Assembly: GCA_947460595.1 (NCBI GenBank)
Contig: CANHGS010000003.1
Span: forward strand, 178,707-242,706
Origin: Bacteroidota bacterium
GTDB taxonomy: Bacteria > Bacteroidota > Bacteroidia > Chitinophagales > Chitinophagaceae
Direction of reading: 5' to 3'
Length of the DNA: 64,000 bases
The notes under the pieces are model-generated. The model did not search any database. It saw nothing but the letters and a program-made list of their open reading frames with translations, and was not told the origin of the DNA. Positions within the stretch are counted from its first letter, which is position 1, and every line of letters starts with the position of its first letter. A program made the translations under genes and the position numbers. Below, piece by piece: positions 28,728-37,376 of this stretch.

Positions 28728-28742
28728 ATCAATTGATGCTTA

Positions 28743-29654
28743 CTATCGGCTTCCACCACCGCCAGCTGGGCGACGGTTTCCACTGCTTGGAACGCGACGC
28801 TTTGGTGCGCCACCAGGACCACCAGCAGGTGCACCTGAATTAGCTCCACCACCTCTTCTGCCACCACGGCCAGCTTCAGCTTGTGCTTCAGCTTCCAGGC
28901 GACGAGCGCGTGTTTCATTTTCGTTGTTGCTGTCATCTTCACCATCGTCATCTTTAGAAGCTTGACGCTCAGCCAAACCTTCTGCAATTGCTGCAATGAT
29001 GTAGTTTGTGATAATGGCAATAGATTTGGTAGCATCGTCATTTGCAGGTACCGCAAAGTCAACCTTATTAGGATCGCTATTGGTGTCTACCATACCAAAT
29101 GTGGTGATGCCCAAACGCTTAGCTTCTGCTAAAGCAATATGCTCATGTCCAATATCAACCAGGAATAAAGCAGCCGGTAAACGACCTAACTGAGCGATAC
29201 CGCCCAATACTTTTTCCATTTTTTCTTTATCGCGACTTAAAGTCAAACGCTCTTTCTTAGTCAGGCTCTCAGCGCTGCCATCAGCCAACATTTTTTCAAT
29301 GCTCTGCATCTTCTTAACGCTCTTACGAACAGTGTTGAAGTTGGTTAACATACCACCCAACCAACGCTCGGTTGCATAAGGCATGTTTACTTTCTTAGCA
29401 CATTCGCTAACTATTTCTTTAGCCTGTTTTTTGGTAGCTACGAACATGATTTTTTTACCGCTTTTGGCAATTTGTTTCATGGCCGCTGCAGCTTCCTGCA
29501 AATGGTCTACCGTTTTGTTCAGGTCAATGATGTGAATACCTTTCTTCTCAGCAAAGATGTAAGGCAACATCTTAGGGTTCCACTTCTTTTTCAGGTGACC
29601 AAAGTGTACGCCGGCCTCCAGGAGTTGCTGTTGTAATGAAGTGTTATTTTCCAT
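28743..29654 (-). CDS. rpsB: 30S ribosomal protein S2 with RG-rich C-terminal extension
   Basis: S2 core of about 235 residues: LLEAGVHFGHLKKKWNPKM, KKIMFVATKKQAKE, RWLGGMLTNF, FLVDIGHEHIALAEAKRLGI and the DSNPDKVD-like DTNSDPNKVDFAVPAND. After residue about 235 comes an acidic stretch (DDDGEDDSNNENE) and then a Gly/Arg/Pro-rich tail of about 45 residues (GRGGRRGGG, KRRVPSSGNRRPAGGGG). The tail makes it about 303 residues against a typical 230-260. Third gene of the rplM operon. Confidence 0.95.
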   Translation of the reverse strand: MENNTSLQQQLLEAGVHFGHLKKKWNPKMLPYIFAEKKGIHIIDLNKTVDHLQEAAAAMKQIAKSGKKIMFVATKKQAKEIVSECAKKVNMPYATERWLGGMLTNFNTVRKSVKKMQSIEKMLADGSAESLTKKERLTLSRDKEKMEKVLGGIAQLGRLPAALFLVDIGHEHIALAEAKRLGITTFGMVDTNSDPNKVDFAVPANDDATKSIAIITNYIIAAIAEGLAERQASKDDDGEDDSNNENETRARRLEAEAQAEAGRGGRRGGGANSGAPAGGPGGAPKRRVPSSGNRRPAGGGGSR

Positions 29655-29678
29655 TGTATGAGTTTGTTTAATTGAATA

Positions 29679-30068
29679 TTAACGTTTAGAGAACTGGAAG
29701 CTTCTACGTGCTTTCTTATGACCGAATTTCTTACGTTCAACACCACGTGGATCACGCTTCAGTTGACCGGCAGCTTTCAGTGCAGGACGCAATTCGCTAT
29801 TCACTTCTAACAGCGCACGGGCAATACCCAACTTAGCAGCTTCTGCTTGACCTTTCAAACCACCACCGGCGGCATTGATTACAATGTCAAACTTACCAAT
29901 AGCTTCAGCAGTTTTCAAAGGCGCTTCTACCTGGTTCTGCAGGTAAACCAGCGGAAAATAGGCTTTATAATCCTTGTCGTTTACAGTGATCTTACCATCG
30001 CCCTTGCTGATGAATACGCGGGTAACAGCTTCTTTACGACGACCAACTGCGTTTTTTTGTTTTTCCAT
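29679..30068 (-). CDS. rpsI: 30S ribosomal protein S9
   Basis: 129 residues: AVGRRKEAVTRVFI at the start, GGGLKGQAEAAKLGIARAL in the middle and the P-site tRNA-contacting tail ERKKFGHKKARRSFQFSKR ending in Lys-Arg as in all S9 proteins. It is 26 nt downstream of rplM and 24 nt upstream of rpsB. Confidence 0.97.
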   Translation of the reverse strand: MEKQKNAVGRRKEAVTRVFISKGDGKITVNDKDYKAYFPLVYLQNQVEAPLKTAEAIGKFDIVINAAGGGLKGQAEAAKLGIARALLEVNSELRPALKAAGQLKRDPRGVERKKFGHKKARRSFQFSKR

Positions 30069-30094
30069 TATTGTTTGTTTGGAATGTGTTTAAA

Positions 30095-30538
30095 TTAGAA
30101 TTTCAGTTCTTTAGGTTGCTGAGCAGCATGTGGATGTACAGCACCTGCATAAACGAATAATTTCTTAACCATTTTGCGGCCAAGTTTGTTTTTAGGAAGC
30201 ATGCCTTTAACAGCTCTTTCCATTAAAACTTCAGGACGACGCTTGATTAAATCTTCAGCAGCTTCCTTCTTTTGACCACCTGGGTATCCAGTGTAGTTCA
30301 TGTAAACTTTGTCGTGGAATTTGTTACCAGTCAACAAAACCCTCTCGGCGTTGATGATAATCACATTGTCTCCGCAATCTACGTGAGGAGTGTAATAAGC
30401 TTTGTTCTTACCGCGAAGAACAGCAGCAATCTTTGAAGCCAAACGACCTACGGTTTGATTAGTGCCGTCTACAACATACCAATTATGTTGAACGGTAGCC
30501 GCGTTCGCAGACTTTGTGGTGAAATGGAGTTTGCTCAT
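30095..30538 (-). CDS. rplM: 50S ribosomal protein L13
   Basis: 147 residues from ATG 30536-30538: [39 protein letters not shown] and [13 protein letters not shown] are L13 signatures. A longer frame to 30634 is open by chance and covers the promoter and leader, so it is rejected. First gene of the rplM-rpsI-rpsB-tsf operon, preceded by a two-hairpin leader. Confidence 0.96.
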   Translation of the reverse strand: MSKLHFTTKSANAATVQHNWYVVDGTNQTVGRLASKIAAVLRGKNKAYYTPHVDCGDNVIIINAERVLLTGNKFHDKVYMNYTGYPGGQKKEAAEDLIKRRPEVLMERAVKGMLPKNKLGRKMVKKLFVYAGAVHPHAAQQPKELKF

Positions 30539-30555
30539 AATATTTCTTTTTAAAT

Positions 30556-30599
30556 GACCCGGTGCTATCCCACCGGTCTGATATCCCGATTTATTCGGG
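30556..30599 (-). promoter_or_regulatory. Two-hairpin rplM mRNA leader
   Basis: In transcript order: CCCGA-ATAAA-TCGGG (30599-30585), then GACCGGTG-GGATAG-CACCGGGTC (30578-30556, one bulged base), 18 nt before the L13 start. The predicted transcription start falls at the base of the first hairpin. The position fits an autoregulatory ribosomal-protein leader; no binding evidence is visible. Confidence 0.5.
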
Positions 30600-30602
30600 G
30601 GG

Positions 30603-30634
30603 CAAAGGTAGGGGCCAATAGGCCGATATTCCAA
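30603..30634 (-). promoter_or_regulatory. Promoter of the rplM operon
   Basis: Minus-strand TTG (30634-30632), 21 nt, TACCTTTG (30610-30603), an exact -7 consensus. Predicted start near 30598, giving a leader of about 60 nt. Confidence 0.7.
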
Positions 30635-30767
30635 GCTTTTTGAAAAGTATTTTCACAGACACCTTTGTAACTGATTGATTTTCAATAATAATTTTGAATG
30701 ATTTTTTAAATTAGGTACTCAAATGCTTGATTTTGTTGGGTTTTAAGCACCTTTGGAAAAAGAATCC

Positions 30768-31931
30768 ATGGGTTTTTGCAAGTATCAGGCCGATGCCATT
30801 TTTACCGGAACCGAGTTATTAGGGGCAGATCAAGTCTTGATCATGGATCATCGCGGGGTGGTAGAAGCCATTGTGCCAGCCGCTGAAGCAGGGGAAGATA
30901 TTCTATACCAAGCGGGTTGGCTAAGCCCAGGTTTTGTGAACGCCCACTGCCATTTGGAACTAAGCCATATGAAGGGGCTGATTCCAGAGGGAACGGGTCT
31001 GGTAGATTTTATCATGTCTATCTTAAGCCTCAGGCATTTTCCAGAAGACGAGATTTTGCAGGCCATCAGTGACGCAGAAGCATCCATGATCCAAAACGGT
31101 ATTGTAGCCGTTGGCGATATCAGCAATAATGCCACCAGTTTTTTTCAAAAATCCAAGAACAACCTAAGCTGGCATAGTTTTCTAGAGATCAGCGGGTTCT
31201 CACCTCAGATTGCACAAATGCGTTTTGAACAGGGTCTAGCAGCATACCAGCAGTTTGAGCCCTTGCAGGGCGATGCTTTTCGGTTGAGCACGGCCGCACA
31301 CGCACCCTATTCTGTGTCCAATGCTTTATGGGAATTAATGGCACCATATTATCAAGGCAAAACCACATCACTTCATAACCAAGAAACCCATTTTGAAGAC
31401 GAATTTCTGAGTCAGAAAAAAGGAGACTTCACCAGACTCTATGAACTATTAAAAGTAGATACCAGTTTTTACCTTCCCACTGGAAAAAGCAGTCTTCAAT
31501 CTGTTGCGCATCATTTTGCAGAAGCCAAACAGGTATTGTTGGTACACGATACTTTTACCAAGGAAGAAGATTTGAATTTTATTGCCGCATTGTCTGAACT
31601 GCAGCAAACCCAATACCATTTTTGTTTATGTGTGAATGCCAACTTATATATTAATAAAGCCCTCCCACCCATTGAACTATTGCGTCAAAAAAACTGCAGC
31701 CTAGTCTTGGGTACCGATAGTTTGGCCAGTAATCACCAACTGAGTATTCTTTCAGAAATCAAAACCATTCAAGCAAACTATCCTCAGATTCCACTTACCG
31801 AGATCCTGCAATGGGCTACGCTTAACGGCGCCAAGGCTCTTGGTTTTGACAAGCGTTTGGGTAGTTTTGAAAAAGGCAAACAGCCGGGGATGGTTTGGAT
31901 TAAGGAAGCATCAATGCCTGACAACCATTAA
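30768..31931 (+). CDS. Amidohydrolase, aminodeoxyfutalosine/adenosine deaminase-like
   Basis: 387 residues from ATG 30768-30770 (a TTG five codons earlier is less likely). Metal site HCHLELSH near residue 65, then [19 protein letters not shown], a His in LLVHDTF and the Asp in LGTDSLASN, followed by [19 protein letters not shown]. This layout is that of cytosine, guanine or S-adenosylhomocysteine/aminodeoxyfutalosine deaminases of the amidohydrolase superfamily. A role in futalosine menaquinone synthesis is possible but no mqn gene is in the window. Divergent from rplM; stop is adjacent to hipA. Confidence 0.75.
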   Translation: MGFCKYQADAIFTGTELLGADQVLIMDHRGVVEAIVPAAEAGEDILYQAGWLSPGFVNAHCHLELSHMKGLIPEGTGLVDFIMSILSLRHFPEDEILQAISDAEASMIQNGIVAVGDISNNATSFFQKSKNNLSWHSFLEISGFSPQIAQMRFEQGLAAYQQFEPLQGDAFRLSTAAHAPYSVSNALWELMAPYYQGKTTSLHNQETHFEDEFLSQKKGDFTRLYELLKVDTSFYLPTGKSSLQSVAHHFAEAKQVLLVHDTFTKEEDLNFIAALSELQQTQYHFCLCVNANLYINKALPPIELLRQKNCSLVLGTDSLASNHQLSILSEIKTIQANYPQIPLTEILQWATLNGAKALGFDKRLGSFEKGKQPGMVWIKEASMPDNH

Positions 31932-31932
31932 C

Positions 31933-33243
31933 TTAAACAAGTAAGGTTGATTGAATAGCTTTGAGTAATGGTGTTGGAACTTGTTGTTCTTCTGCAAAGT
32001 ATTCCCAACTGCTTACTTGAGTTTTGATCTCATGAACTATTTCCGCAGGTTTTTTAATATTCATAGACTTTGCAACGGCTAATAAATCTTGTGTGGAAAT
32101 CTGATCTCTTTGTCCATTCACACTCAAAGATTGCCTGCTCACCCATGGGCTGCCGGGTCTATACGCATGGCAAATATCATACGCTGGTGATAAATGCCAC
32201 TCTCCTGATTGATTCATGGTAAAGGCAAAATTTTTGGTATGGTCATCACAGTTTCTAGCAAGCACATTAAAAACCATTCTCCGGAATAATTGTTCCGCTT
32301 CAGGATAGCTTAACCGCAACATTCGCATGGTTTGAAACAACTGTTCATAAGAATAAGCATTGATTTCTGTAAAATCCACATGCTGCATACCACAAAAACT
32401 CTGAACATGCAATTTGCCCTGATCTGGTATTCGGTCAAATCTTTTGGTCATAAAATGAGCCCTTCCATGTTCTTGTAATAAACTGGATTCCATCATATCA
32501 ATGCCAGATGCCAACGCCATTTTGTAATAAGCCATTTCTACACGTCCATAACCGTTACTGGTTCCTAGTGGACCATCGCCCAAGCTCAGTTGCGTATCTA
32601 CAACACCATCAAATTTGATTAACCAGTGGGTGAATCCTTTTGGCGCTTCTGCCTGCCCTGATCTTAGTTCGCCTGTTTGAGCGTTAAAGGCAATCAAAGC
32701 CTTGGCCCTTGCTCCTCCTGCTGAAGTTCCAATTTTTAAAATTTGTGCAAGGGCTTTTTGCTCATCCGCTGATAAGTTGGTTTGAAATTCCTTTCTTCCT
32801 AGCATAATCTCTTGGGCAATATGTACCAAGTGATTCATTTCAATTTTAGTGGACGCCGCTCCTGCTTGTGGTTCAGCAGGTTCAAATTCCAAGGCACCCA
32901 TGCCTCGTTTACCAATAAAACAAAGGGTCTCAACAGGGTTTAGGCTATTGGTGGGTCTACCTTGTTGCGCCAACCATGCATTGATAAGGGTGTTTCCATA
33001 TTTATCTGGAAGCACATCGGACAAGAGTCCTGGTAATCCTTTGAATGTATTGCTTTGGCTTAATTCCTGAAAACTAAAGACCCTGCCTCTTGCTTGGGAA
33101 ATGGGCATTTTTAGTGGCGCTAAATCTAAATTCTGAGAAAGAAAAGAGGTCTCAAATTCAAAACTTCCTAGATGGGTAGTAGCATCCCATGCAATGGCAC
33201 CAACCCTTTTGCCCCAAAGATGTATATAGGCAGCATCAATCAT
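31933..33243 (-). CDS. hipA: HipA-family serine/threonine kinase toxin
   Basis: 436 residues. Gly-rich TSAGGARAKALI (about 175-186) is the ATP loop, THWLIKFDG supplies the Lys, and the catalytic and metal Asp residues appear in ARNCDDHTKNF (D335/D336) and SPAYDICH (D358). An N-terminal HipA_N domain is fused, so this is the single-chain form. Known HipA toxins phosphorylate aminoacyl-tRNA synthetases such as GltX; the target here is unknown. The ATG overlaps the hipB stop as TAATG. Confidence 0.9.
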   Translation of the reverse strand: MIDAAYIHLWGKRVGAIAWDATTHLGSFEFETSFLSQNLDLAPLKMPISQARGRVFSFQELSQSNTFKGLPGLLSDVLPDKYGNTLINAWLAQQGRPTNSLNPVETLCFIGKRGMGALEFEPAEPQAGAASTKIEMNHLVHIAQEIMLGRKEFQTNLSADEQKALAQILKIGTSAGGARAKALIAFNAQTGELRSGQAEAPKGFTHWLIKFDGVVDTQLSLGDGPLGTSNGYGRVEMAYYKMALASGIDMMESSLLQEHGRAHFMTKRFDRIPDQGKLHVQSFCGMQHVDFTEINAYSYEQLFQTMRMLRLSYPEAEQLFRRMVFNVLARNCDDHTKNFAFTMNQSGEWHLSPAYDICHAYRPGSPWVSRQSLSVNGQRDQISTQDLLAVAKSMNIKKPAEIVHEIKTQVSSWEYFAEEQQVPTPLLKAIQSTLLV

Positions 33244-33605
33244 TACCAATCTGCATTTGTTGACAAGGAATTATTTGATTGCTTGTTACTGGCTCTTTTT
33301 CTTTGGGCCCTTGCCTGTTTTGCCAATAACAAGGGACTTGCTTGAACCGGTCTTTGCAATTGTTTAAAAATAGACAACTGATCTAAGATCCGCAATACTT
33401 GAATCAAGGACAAAATAGTTCCTCCAGTCCCTTTCTCCAATAAACTAAGGGTTGACCTTGCTATTCCCGCTTGGTTGGCCAACTGTTCTTGGGTCAAATT
33501 TTGAGACAAGCGAGTTTCTTTGATAAAATTACCCAGCAATGCCAAGAGGGCTTGATCACTTAAAGCATGCCATTGTATGGCTGTATGTTCATTCATCATT
33601 GACAT
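33243..33605 (-). CDS. hipB: HipB-type XRE antitoxin
   Basis: About 120 residues with a Cro/C1 HTH: TRLSQNLTQEQLANQAGIAR followed by STLSLLEKGTG. A Lys/Arg-rich tail (KQARAQRKRASNKQSNN) follows. It should bind the operator upstream and neutralise HipA. Three near-adjacent start codons (33605, 33599, 33596) are possible. Overlaps hipA by one base. Confidence 0.88.
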   Translation of the reverse strand: MSMMNEHTAIQWHALSDQALLALLGNFIKETRLSQNLTQEQLANQAGIARSTLSLLEKGTGGTILSLIQVLRILDQLSIFKQLQRPVQASPLLLAKQARAQRKRASNKQSNNSLSTNADW

Positions 33606-33633
33606 AGATAAACCATTTGATTGGCTCTTTTGT

Positions 33634-33695
33634 CAAAATTATGATTTTTGTATGATTATTCAGTCGTTAATTGATTTTTTAATGATTTACGACTG
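33634..33695 (-). promoter_or_regulatory. hipBA promoter and operator
   Basis: Minus-strand TAATTTTG (33641-33634) is an exact -7 element; 19 nt upstream lies CTG at the expected -33 position. That CTG is the edge of an inverted repeat, CAGTCGTTAAT (33661-33671) and ATTTACGACTG (33685-33695), 10 of 11 bases matching. HipB bound here would block the -33 region. Confidence 0.6.
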
Positions 33696-33736
33696 ATTTT
33701 TCAGACATAAAAGACGTTTTAAGCCATACAAGTTGA

Positions 33737-34474
33737 TTAACCCAACACTTCCTGTAAAATAGGAAGGCTTTTGATTTCTCCAAAGTCCGGAATATGGAGT
33801 GATAAAAAGAGTTGGTAAGCGGCTAGAAGTTCTTGACGCAGATGGCGGTTGAGGACAATTTTTTCTAGTTCTGCAGGGTCTTGAATTTTAAGAAAATCAG
33901 ATGTGGTTTTGGCAAGTGGTCCTTCTATTAAATAAGGATGTAGGGGTTGCTCTTTAATGAACATACCTTCTTGCAAATCAAAGACTGGCGTGGCTGCTGA
34001 GTATTCACCTAAGAGTTGGAACCCAAGTTCACTAGCTAGACGCAACATAAAATAAAGCGGAATGTTGGCGGCTACTTGATCTGTGCACTGGTCTAATTGT
34101 TTGAGCGTTTCTTCTGCTAGATAAAATAATTCTGGATTGGCTTCGGGTTCCTTGAGTGCGTGTTGCAATAATTCTACCAAATAAGTGGCTACGGTATTGC
34201 GCACCACATTAAACAAGACTTGTTGATAGAGATAACTCCATTGATACTCTCGAATAAATTGGAGCTGTTTAAAATTGTTTTGGTACACTTCCATTTCCAA
34301 CATGGCGCCGGGTTGAAAATAGCTGGCCTTGCCGGCCGATGTTTTACTGCTTTTGCGCACCCCTTTTACAATATAGCTCTGTACGCCAAATAGCTGGGTG
34401 TACACCGATGTGATGATGCTGGTGTCGCCATATTTCACGGTACGCAATACTATACCACGGGTGGTGTGGACCAT
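33737..34474 (-). CDS. recO: DNA repair protein RecO
   Basis: 245 residues beginning HTTRGIVLRTVKYGDTSIITSVYT with the OB-fold (GVQSYIVKGVRKSSK) and a helical C-terminal domain. RecO loads RecA onto SSB-coated DNA with RecR. The four zinc Cys found in some RecO proteins are absent. The gene starts only 20 nt after a heptanucleotide array, which therefore forms its promoter-proximal DNA. Confidence 0.92.
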   Translation of the reverse strand: MVHTTRGIVLRTVKYGDTSIITSVYTQLFGVQSYIVKGVRKSSKTSAGKASYFQPGAMLEMEVYQNNFKQLQFIREYQWSYLYQQVLFNVVRNTVATYLVELLQHALKEPEANPELFYLAEETLKQLDQCTDQVAANIPLYFMLRLASELGFQLLGEYSAATPVFDLQEGMFIKEQPLHPYLIEGPLAKTTSDFLKIQDPAELEKIVLNRHLRQELLAAYQLFLSLHIPDFGEIKSLPILQEVLG

Positions 34475-34493
34475 GATTCAAAGGTAGAAGAAA

Positions 34494-34598
34494 AGTGAAG
34501 AGTGAAGAATTAAGAGTGAAGAGTGAAGAGTGAAGAGTGAAGAGTGAAGAATTAAGAGTGAAGAGTGAAGAGTGAAGAATTAAGAGTGAAGAATTAAG
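34494..34598. repeat. Heptanucleotide array, 15 units
   Basis: Fifteen perfect heptads, either AGTGAAG or AATTAAG, with no interruption. AATTAAG occurs at positions 3, 9, 13 and 15 of the array. The desaturase stop codon (34594-34596) lies in the last heptad and recO begins 20 nt beyond the other end. Same heptad register and motif as the array at 19896. Confidence 0.97.
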
Positions 34599-35331
34599 AG
34601 TTGGGAATAATTTTGATAATCTTCACCGCATTCAGACCACGCATCACAAAATAAGTGAGGTCAAATTCAAACCATTTCTTGGCAAAATTAGCGTCGTCTT
34701 TGGCATGATGATGGTTGTTCTGAAACAGTTCTCCCATGAGCAAAATACCCCAAGGTGAGCTGTTCTTGGAATGGTCACCGTTGTCAAAATTGCTATAGCC
34801 ATATTTGTGACCACACCAGTTAACCACGGCACCTTGAATAGGACCCATCATAAAATGAATGGGCAATAACAAAAACCACCAGGCATTGGGGGCAAAATAA
34901 ATATAGAAAGCAGTGTAGGCTGCGCCAAAAGCTAGACGGGTTAGAATATGGTGTCCAAAGCGGTCCAATTTGTCCCAAACGGGTAGGTATTCTTTGGTAA
35001 ACTGCGCATCGGGTAGGTTCTTGCCCGTGAGAAAACCACGGAAAATGATGATAGTATGCTGCATCATATGATACACGTCTTTGAAAAAATGCGGGGAATG
35101 CGGATCCTGCTCGGTATCGGAATACACATGGTGCATGCGGTGCATGACCCCATATGCCCTAGGTACCAAAAAGGAAGAACCTTGTACCAACCAAGTAGTT
35201 ACATAAAATACCTTTTCCCAGTTTTTGCTGGTGGTATACATTTTATGAGAAGCAAAACGGTGCAGGAAAAAACTATGGAAAAACAAAGACAGAAACCAAT
35301 GGCTAAAAAAGAAAATCAAAATGGCAAGCAT
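34594..35331 (-). CDS. Acyl-CoA (delta-9 type) fatty acid desaturase
   Basis: About 245 residues from ATG 35329-35331 (an upstream GTG adds 8). Three His boxes: HRFASH, HRMHH and NNHHHAKDD, with an additional HKYGYSN, as in membrane di-iron acyl-CoA desaturases. Hydrophobic helices are present at the N terminus (LAILIFFFSHWFLSLFFHSF) and centre. Introduces a cis double bond in acyl chains, tuning membrane fluidity. Its 3' end runs into the heptad array. Confidence 0.88.
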   Translation of the reverse strand: MLAILIFFFSHWFLSLFFHSFFLHRFASHKMYTTSKNWEKVFYVTTWLVQGSSFLVPRAYGVMHRMHHVYSDTEQDPHSPHFFKDVYHMMQHTIIIFRGFLTGKNLPDAQFTKEYLPVWDKLDRFGHHILTRLAFGAAYTAFYIYFAPNAWWFLLLPIHFMMGPIQGAVVNWCGHKYGYSNFDNGDHSKNSSPWGILLMGELFQNNHHHAKDDANFAKKWFEFDLTYFVMRGLNAVKIIKIIPNS

Positions 35332-35430
35332 AGTCGAAGGAGTTCTTTTAATCACTAAAATAGGAAGATAGGGGTAAAACCTATTTAAAGTACAAAACCT
35401 CCCATTAATTGCTGAAAATCAACGATTTTA

Positions 35431-36462
35431 TTAAACAGTTCCCGTGAATTGTCTCAAAAAGCGCACATCATTCTGAGAATACAGACGCAGATCGTTCACC
35501 TGATATTTGAGTTGGGTAATTCTTTCTACACCCATGCCAAAGGCGAATCCGGTGTATTTATTTGAATCAATGCCAAAATTATCCAACACTTTGGGGTGCA
35601 CCATGCCGCTACCCAAAATCTCTACCCAACCGGTATGCTTGCAAATATTGCATCCATCGCCACCGCAGATTAGACAGCTGATGTCCATTTCTGCACTAGG
35701 CTCCGTAAAAGGAAAATAACTGGGGCGGAAACGCACTTTCACGTCTTTGCCAAACATCTCTTGTACAAAAAAGTAAAGGGTCTGTTTTAGATCGGCAAAG
35801 CTCACGTTCTCGTCTATATAAAGCCCTTCCACTTGGTGAAAAAAACAATGGGCGCGGGCCGATATGGTTTCATTCCGGTACACCCTTCCCGGACAAATTA
35901 CGCGGATGGGTGGTTTTTGGGTTTCCATAACCCTTGCTTGTACGGAGCTGGTATGGGTACGCAGCAACCAGGCAGGGTCTTGGTTAATATAGAAAGTATC
36001 CTGCATATCGCGGGCGGGATGGTCTTCAGGTAGGTTCATGGCGCCAAAATTGTGCCAGTCATCTTCTATTTCAGGACCTTCTGCCACGGCAAAACCCAAG
36101 CGTTTGAAAATAGCAACTATTTGATTGCGCACTAAATTCAAAGGATGACGGGTGCCCACAGCAATGGGATCGCCCGGCAGGGATAGGTCAATGGCAGCAG
36201 TAGCGGCTCCATCACCACCGGTAGCGTTTTCTTTGAGGGTCTCAAATTTGGTCTCTACCAAAATCTTGAACTCGTTCAGGATCTGACCAAATTCCTTTTT
36301 TTGGTCAACCGGCACGTTCTTCATCTCAGCCATAATGGCTTTAACCAATCCCTTTGTACCGAGCCACTTGATGCGAAATGCTTCTACTAAATCGGCGGTT
36401 CCCGCTACTTCAGCAGCCACTTCTTCCTTATATCCAGCTATTTTTTGCAATAAAGCTTCCAT
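35431..36462 (-). CDS. pheS: Phenylalanyl-tRNA synthetase alpha subunit
   Basis: 343 residues, class II synthetase: N-terminal coiled coil, ATGGDGAATAAIDLSLPG linker, motif 2 region (CPGRVYRNETISARAHCFFHQVEGLYID), RFRPSYFPFTEPSAEMD and motif 3 GFAFGMGVERI. The CLICGGDGCNICK stretch carries the Cys often seen in bacterial PheS. pheT is not adjacent, as is common in Bacteroidota. Divergent from the DUF4290 gene. Confidence 0.95.
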   Translation of the reverse strand: MEALLQKIAGYKEEVAAEVAGTADLVEAFRIKWLGTKGLVKAIMAEMKNVPVDQKKEFGQILNEFKILVETKFETLKENATGGDGAATAAIDLSLPGDPIAVGTRHPLNLVRNQIVAIFKRLGFAVAEGPEIEDDWHNFGAMNLPEDHPARDMQDTFYINQDPAWLLRTHTSSVQARVMETQKPPIRVICPGRVYRNETISARAHCFFHQVEGLYIDENVSFADLKQTLYFFVQEMFGKDVKVRFRPSYFPFTEPSAEMDISCLICGGDGCNICKHTGWVEILGSGMVHPKVLDNFGIDSNKYTGFAFGMGVERITQLKYQVNDLRLYSQNDVRFLRQFTGTV

Positions 36463-36532
36463 GTTGCGAAGATAACGATTGACAATAACTTTCCATTAAA
36501 ACACAAAATTTCCGCCATCGGTGGGCATTCCA

Positions 36533-36540
36533 TACATTTG
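36533..36540 (+). promoter_or_regulatory. Putative -7 element of the DUF4290-murA unit
   Basis: TACATTTG matches TAnnTTTG exactly. The transcript would begin at about 36545, which makes the ATG at 36544 unusable and favours the ATG at 36562 as the real start. Confidence 0.45.
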
Positions 36541-36561
36541 TAGATGAATTTTAGTGATCAG

Positions 36562-37359
36562 ATGGAATATAATACGGACAGAAACCTATTGGGAATGAAG
36601 GAATACGGCCGCCACGTACAGAAGATGGTGGAGTTCCTTTTGACCATTGAAGACCGTGAAAAGCGTCAACTTCAAGCACAGTCTGTGATTGAGCTGATGG
36701 GCTTTTTGAACCCTCACTTAAAGAACGTAGAAGACTTTAGACATAAACTTTGGGACCATTTATTTTTTATCAGCGATTTTAAATTAGAAGTTGATAGTCC
36801 TTATCCTATTCCACAAAAAGAAACTTACAAACAAAAGCCAGATCCAATGCCTTATCCCAAGCGTCATCCAAAATATGCGCACTTGGGTAAGAACCTAGAA
36901 GTGGTGATAGACAAGGCTTTGAAAGAAGAAGATCCTGAAAAGAAAGCTGGATTTGCACACGCCATTGCTTATTATATGAAGCTAGCATATAGCAACTGGC
37001 ACAAAGAATTGGTACACGATGATTCTATTAGGGCTGAGTTGAATAGCATTACCGGCGGTGAACTAGAATTTAGTAATACCCCTTATATCAAACACCGCAA
37101 CCAGAATTTTGAACGCGATGAATTTCCGCGCAACAATGGTGGTGGTAGATGGCAGCAAAACTTTGGCGGACGCAATAATAATAACCGTAATGCGGGTGGA
37201 CAGAATAGGAGCAATAATCGTCCTAACAACAACAACCGCAATGCGGGTCCACAGAACAGGGGAGATAATCGGGGTAACAATGCCAATGCACAAAATATCA
37301 GCAATCCTGGAGGCGGCAGACCCGATTCTAGGGGCGGTAATTATAAAAAACGCTACTAA
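36562..37359 (+). CDS. DUF4290 protein with Asn/Gly/Arg-rich tail
   Basis: About 265 residues. The N-terminal 180 residues (MEYNTDRNLLGMKEYGRHVQ, FLLTIEDREKRQ) are the Bacteroidota-specific DUF4290 domain; family members usually begin at MxYNT, which with the promoter position supports this start over the ATG 18 nt upstream. From about residue 190 the protein is low-complexity (GGRNNNNRNAGG and similar repeats), ending NYKKRY, which suggests RNA binding or granule formation. murA follows after 17 nt. Confidence 0.85.
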   Translation: MEYNTDRNLLGMKEYGRHVQKMVEFLLTIEDREKRQLQAQSVIELMGFLNPHLKNVEDFRHKLWDHLFFISDFKLEVDSPYPIPQKETYKQKPDPMPYPKRHPKYAHLGKNLEVVIDKALKEEDPEKKAGFAHAIAYYMKLAYSNWHKELVHDDSIRAELNSITGGELEFSNTPYIKHRNQNFERDEFPRNNGGGRWQQNFGGRNNNNRNAGGQNRSNNRPNNNNRNAGPQNRGDNRGNNANAQNISNPGGGRPDSRGGNYKKRY

Positions 37360-37376
37360 CAAAACAGCAATCCCAG

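Noticed and set aside
28673-29062. 129-aa frame overlapping rpsB
   Set aside because: Shadow of the Gly/Arg-rich rpsB tail in another frame; leucine/valine/lysine-biased translation without motifs.
36496-36537. Phe-containing leader peptide upstream of pheS
   Set aside because: A 13-codon frame ends NFVF, but two TTT codons in AT-rich DNA are weak evidence and the frame overlaps the divergent promoter.
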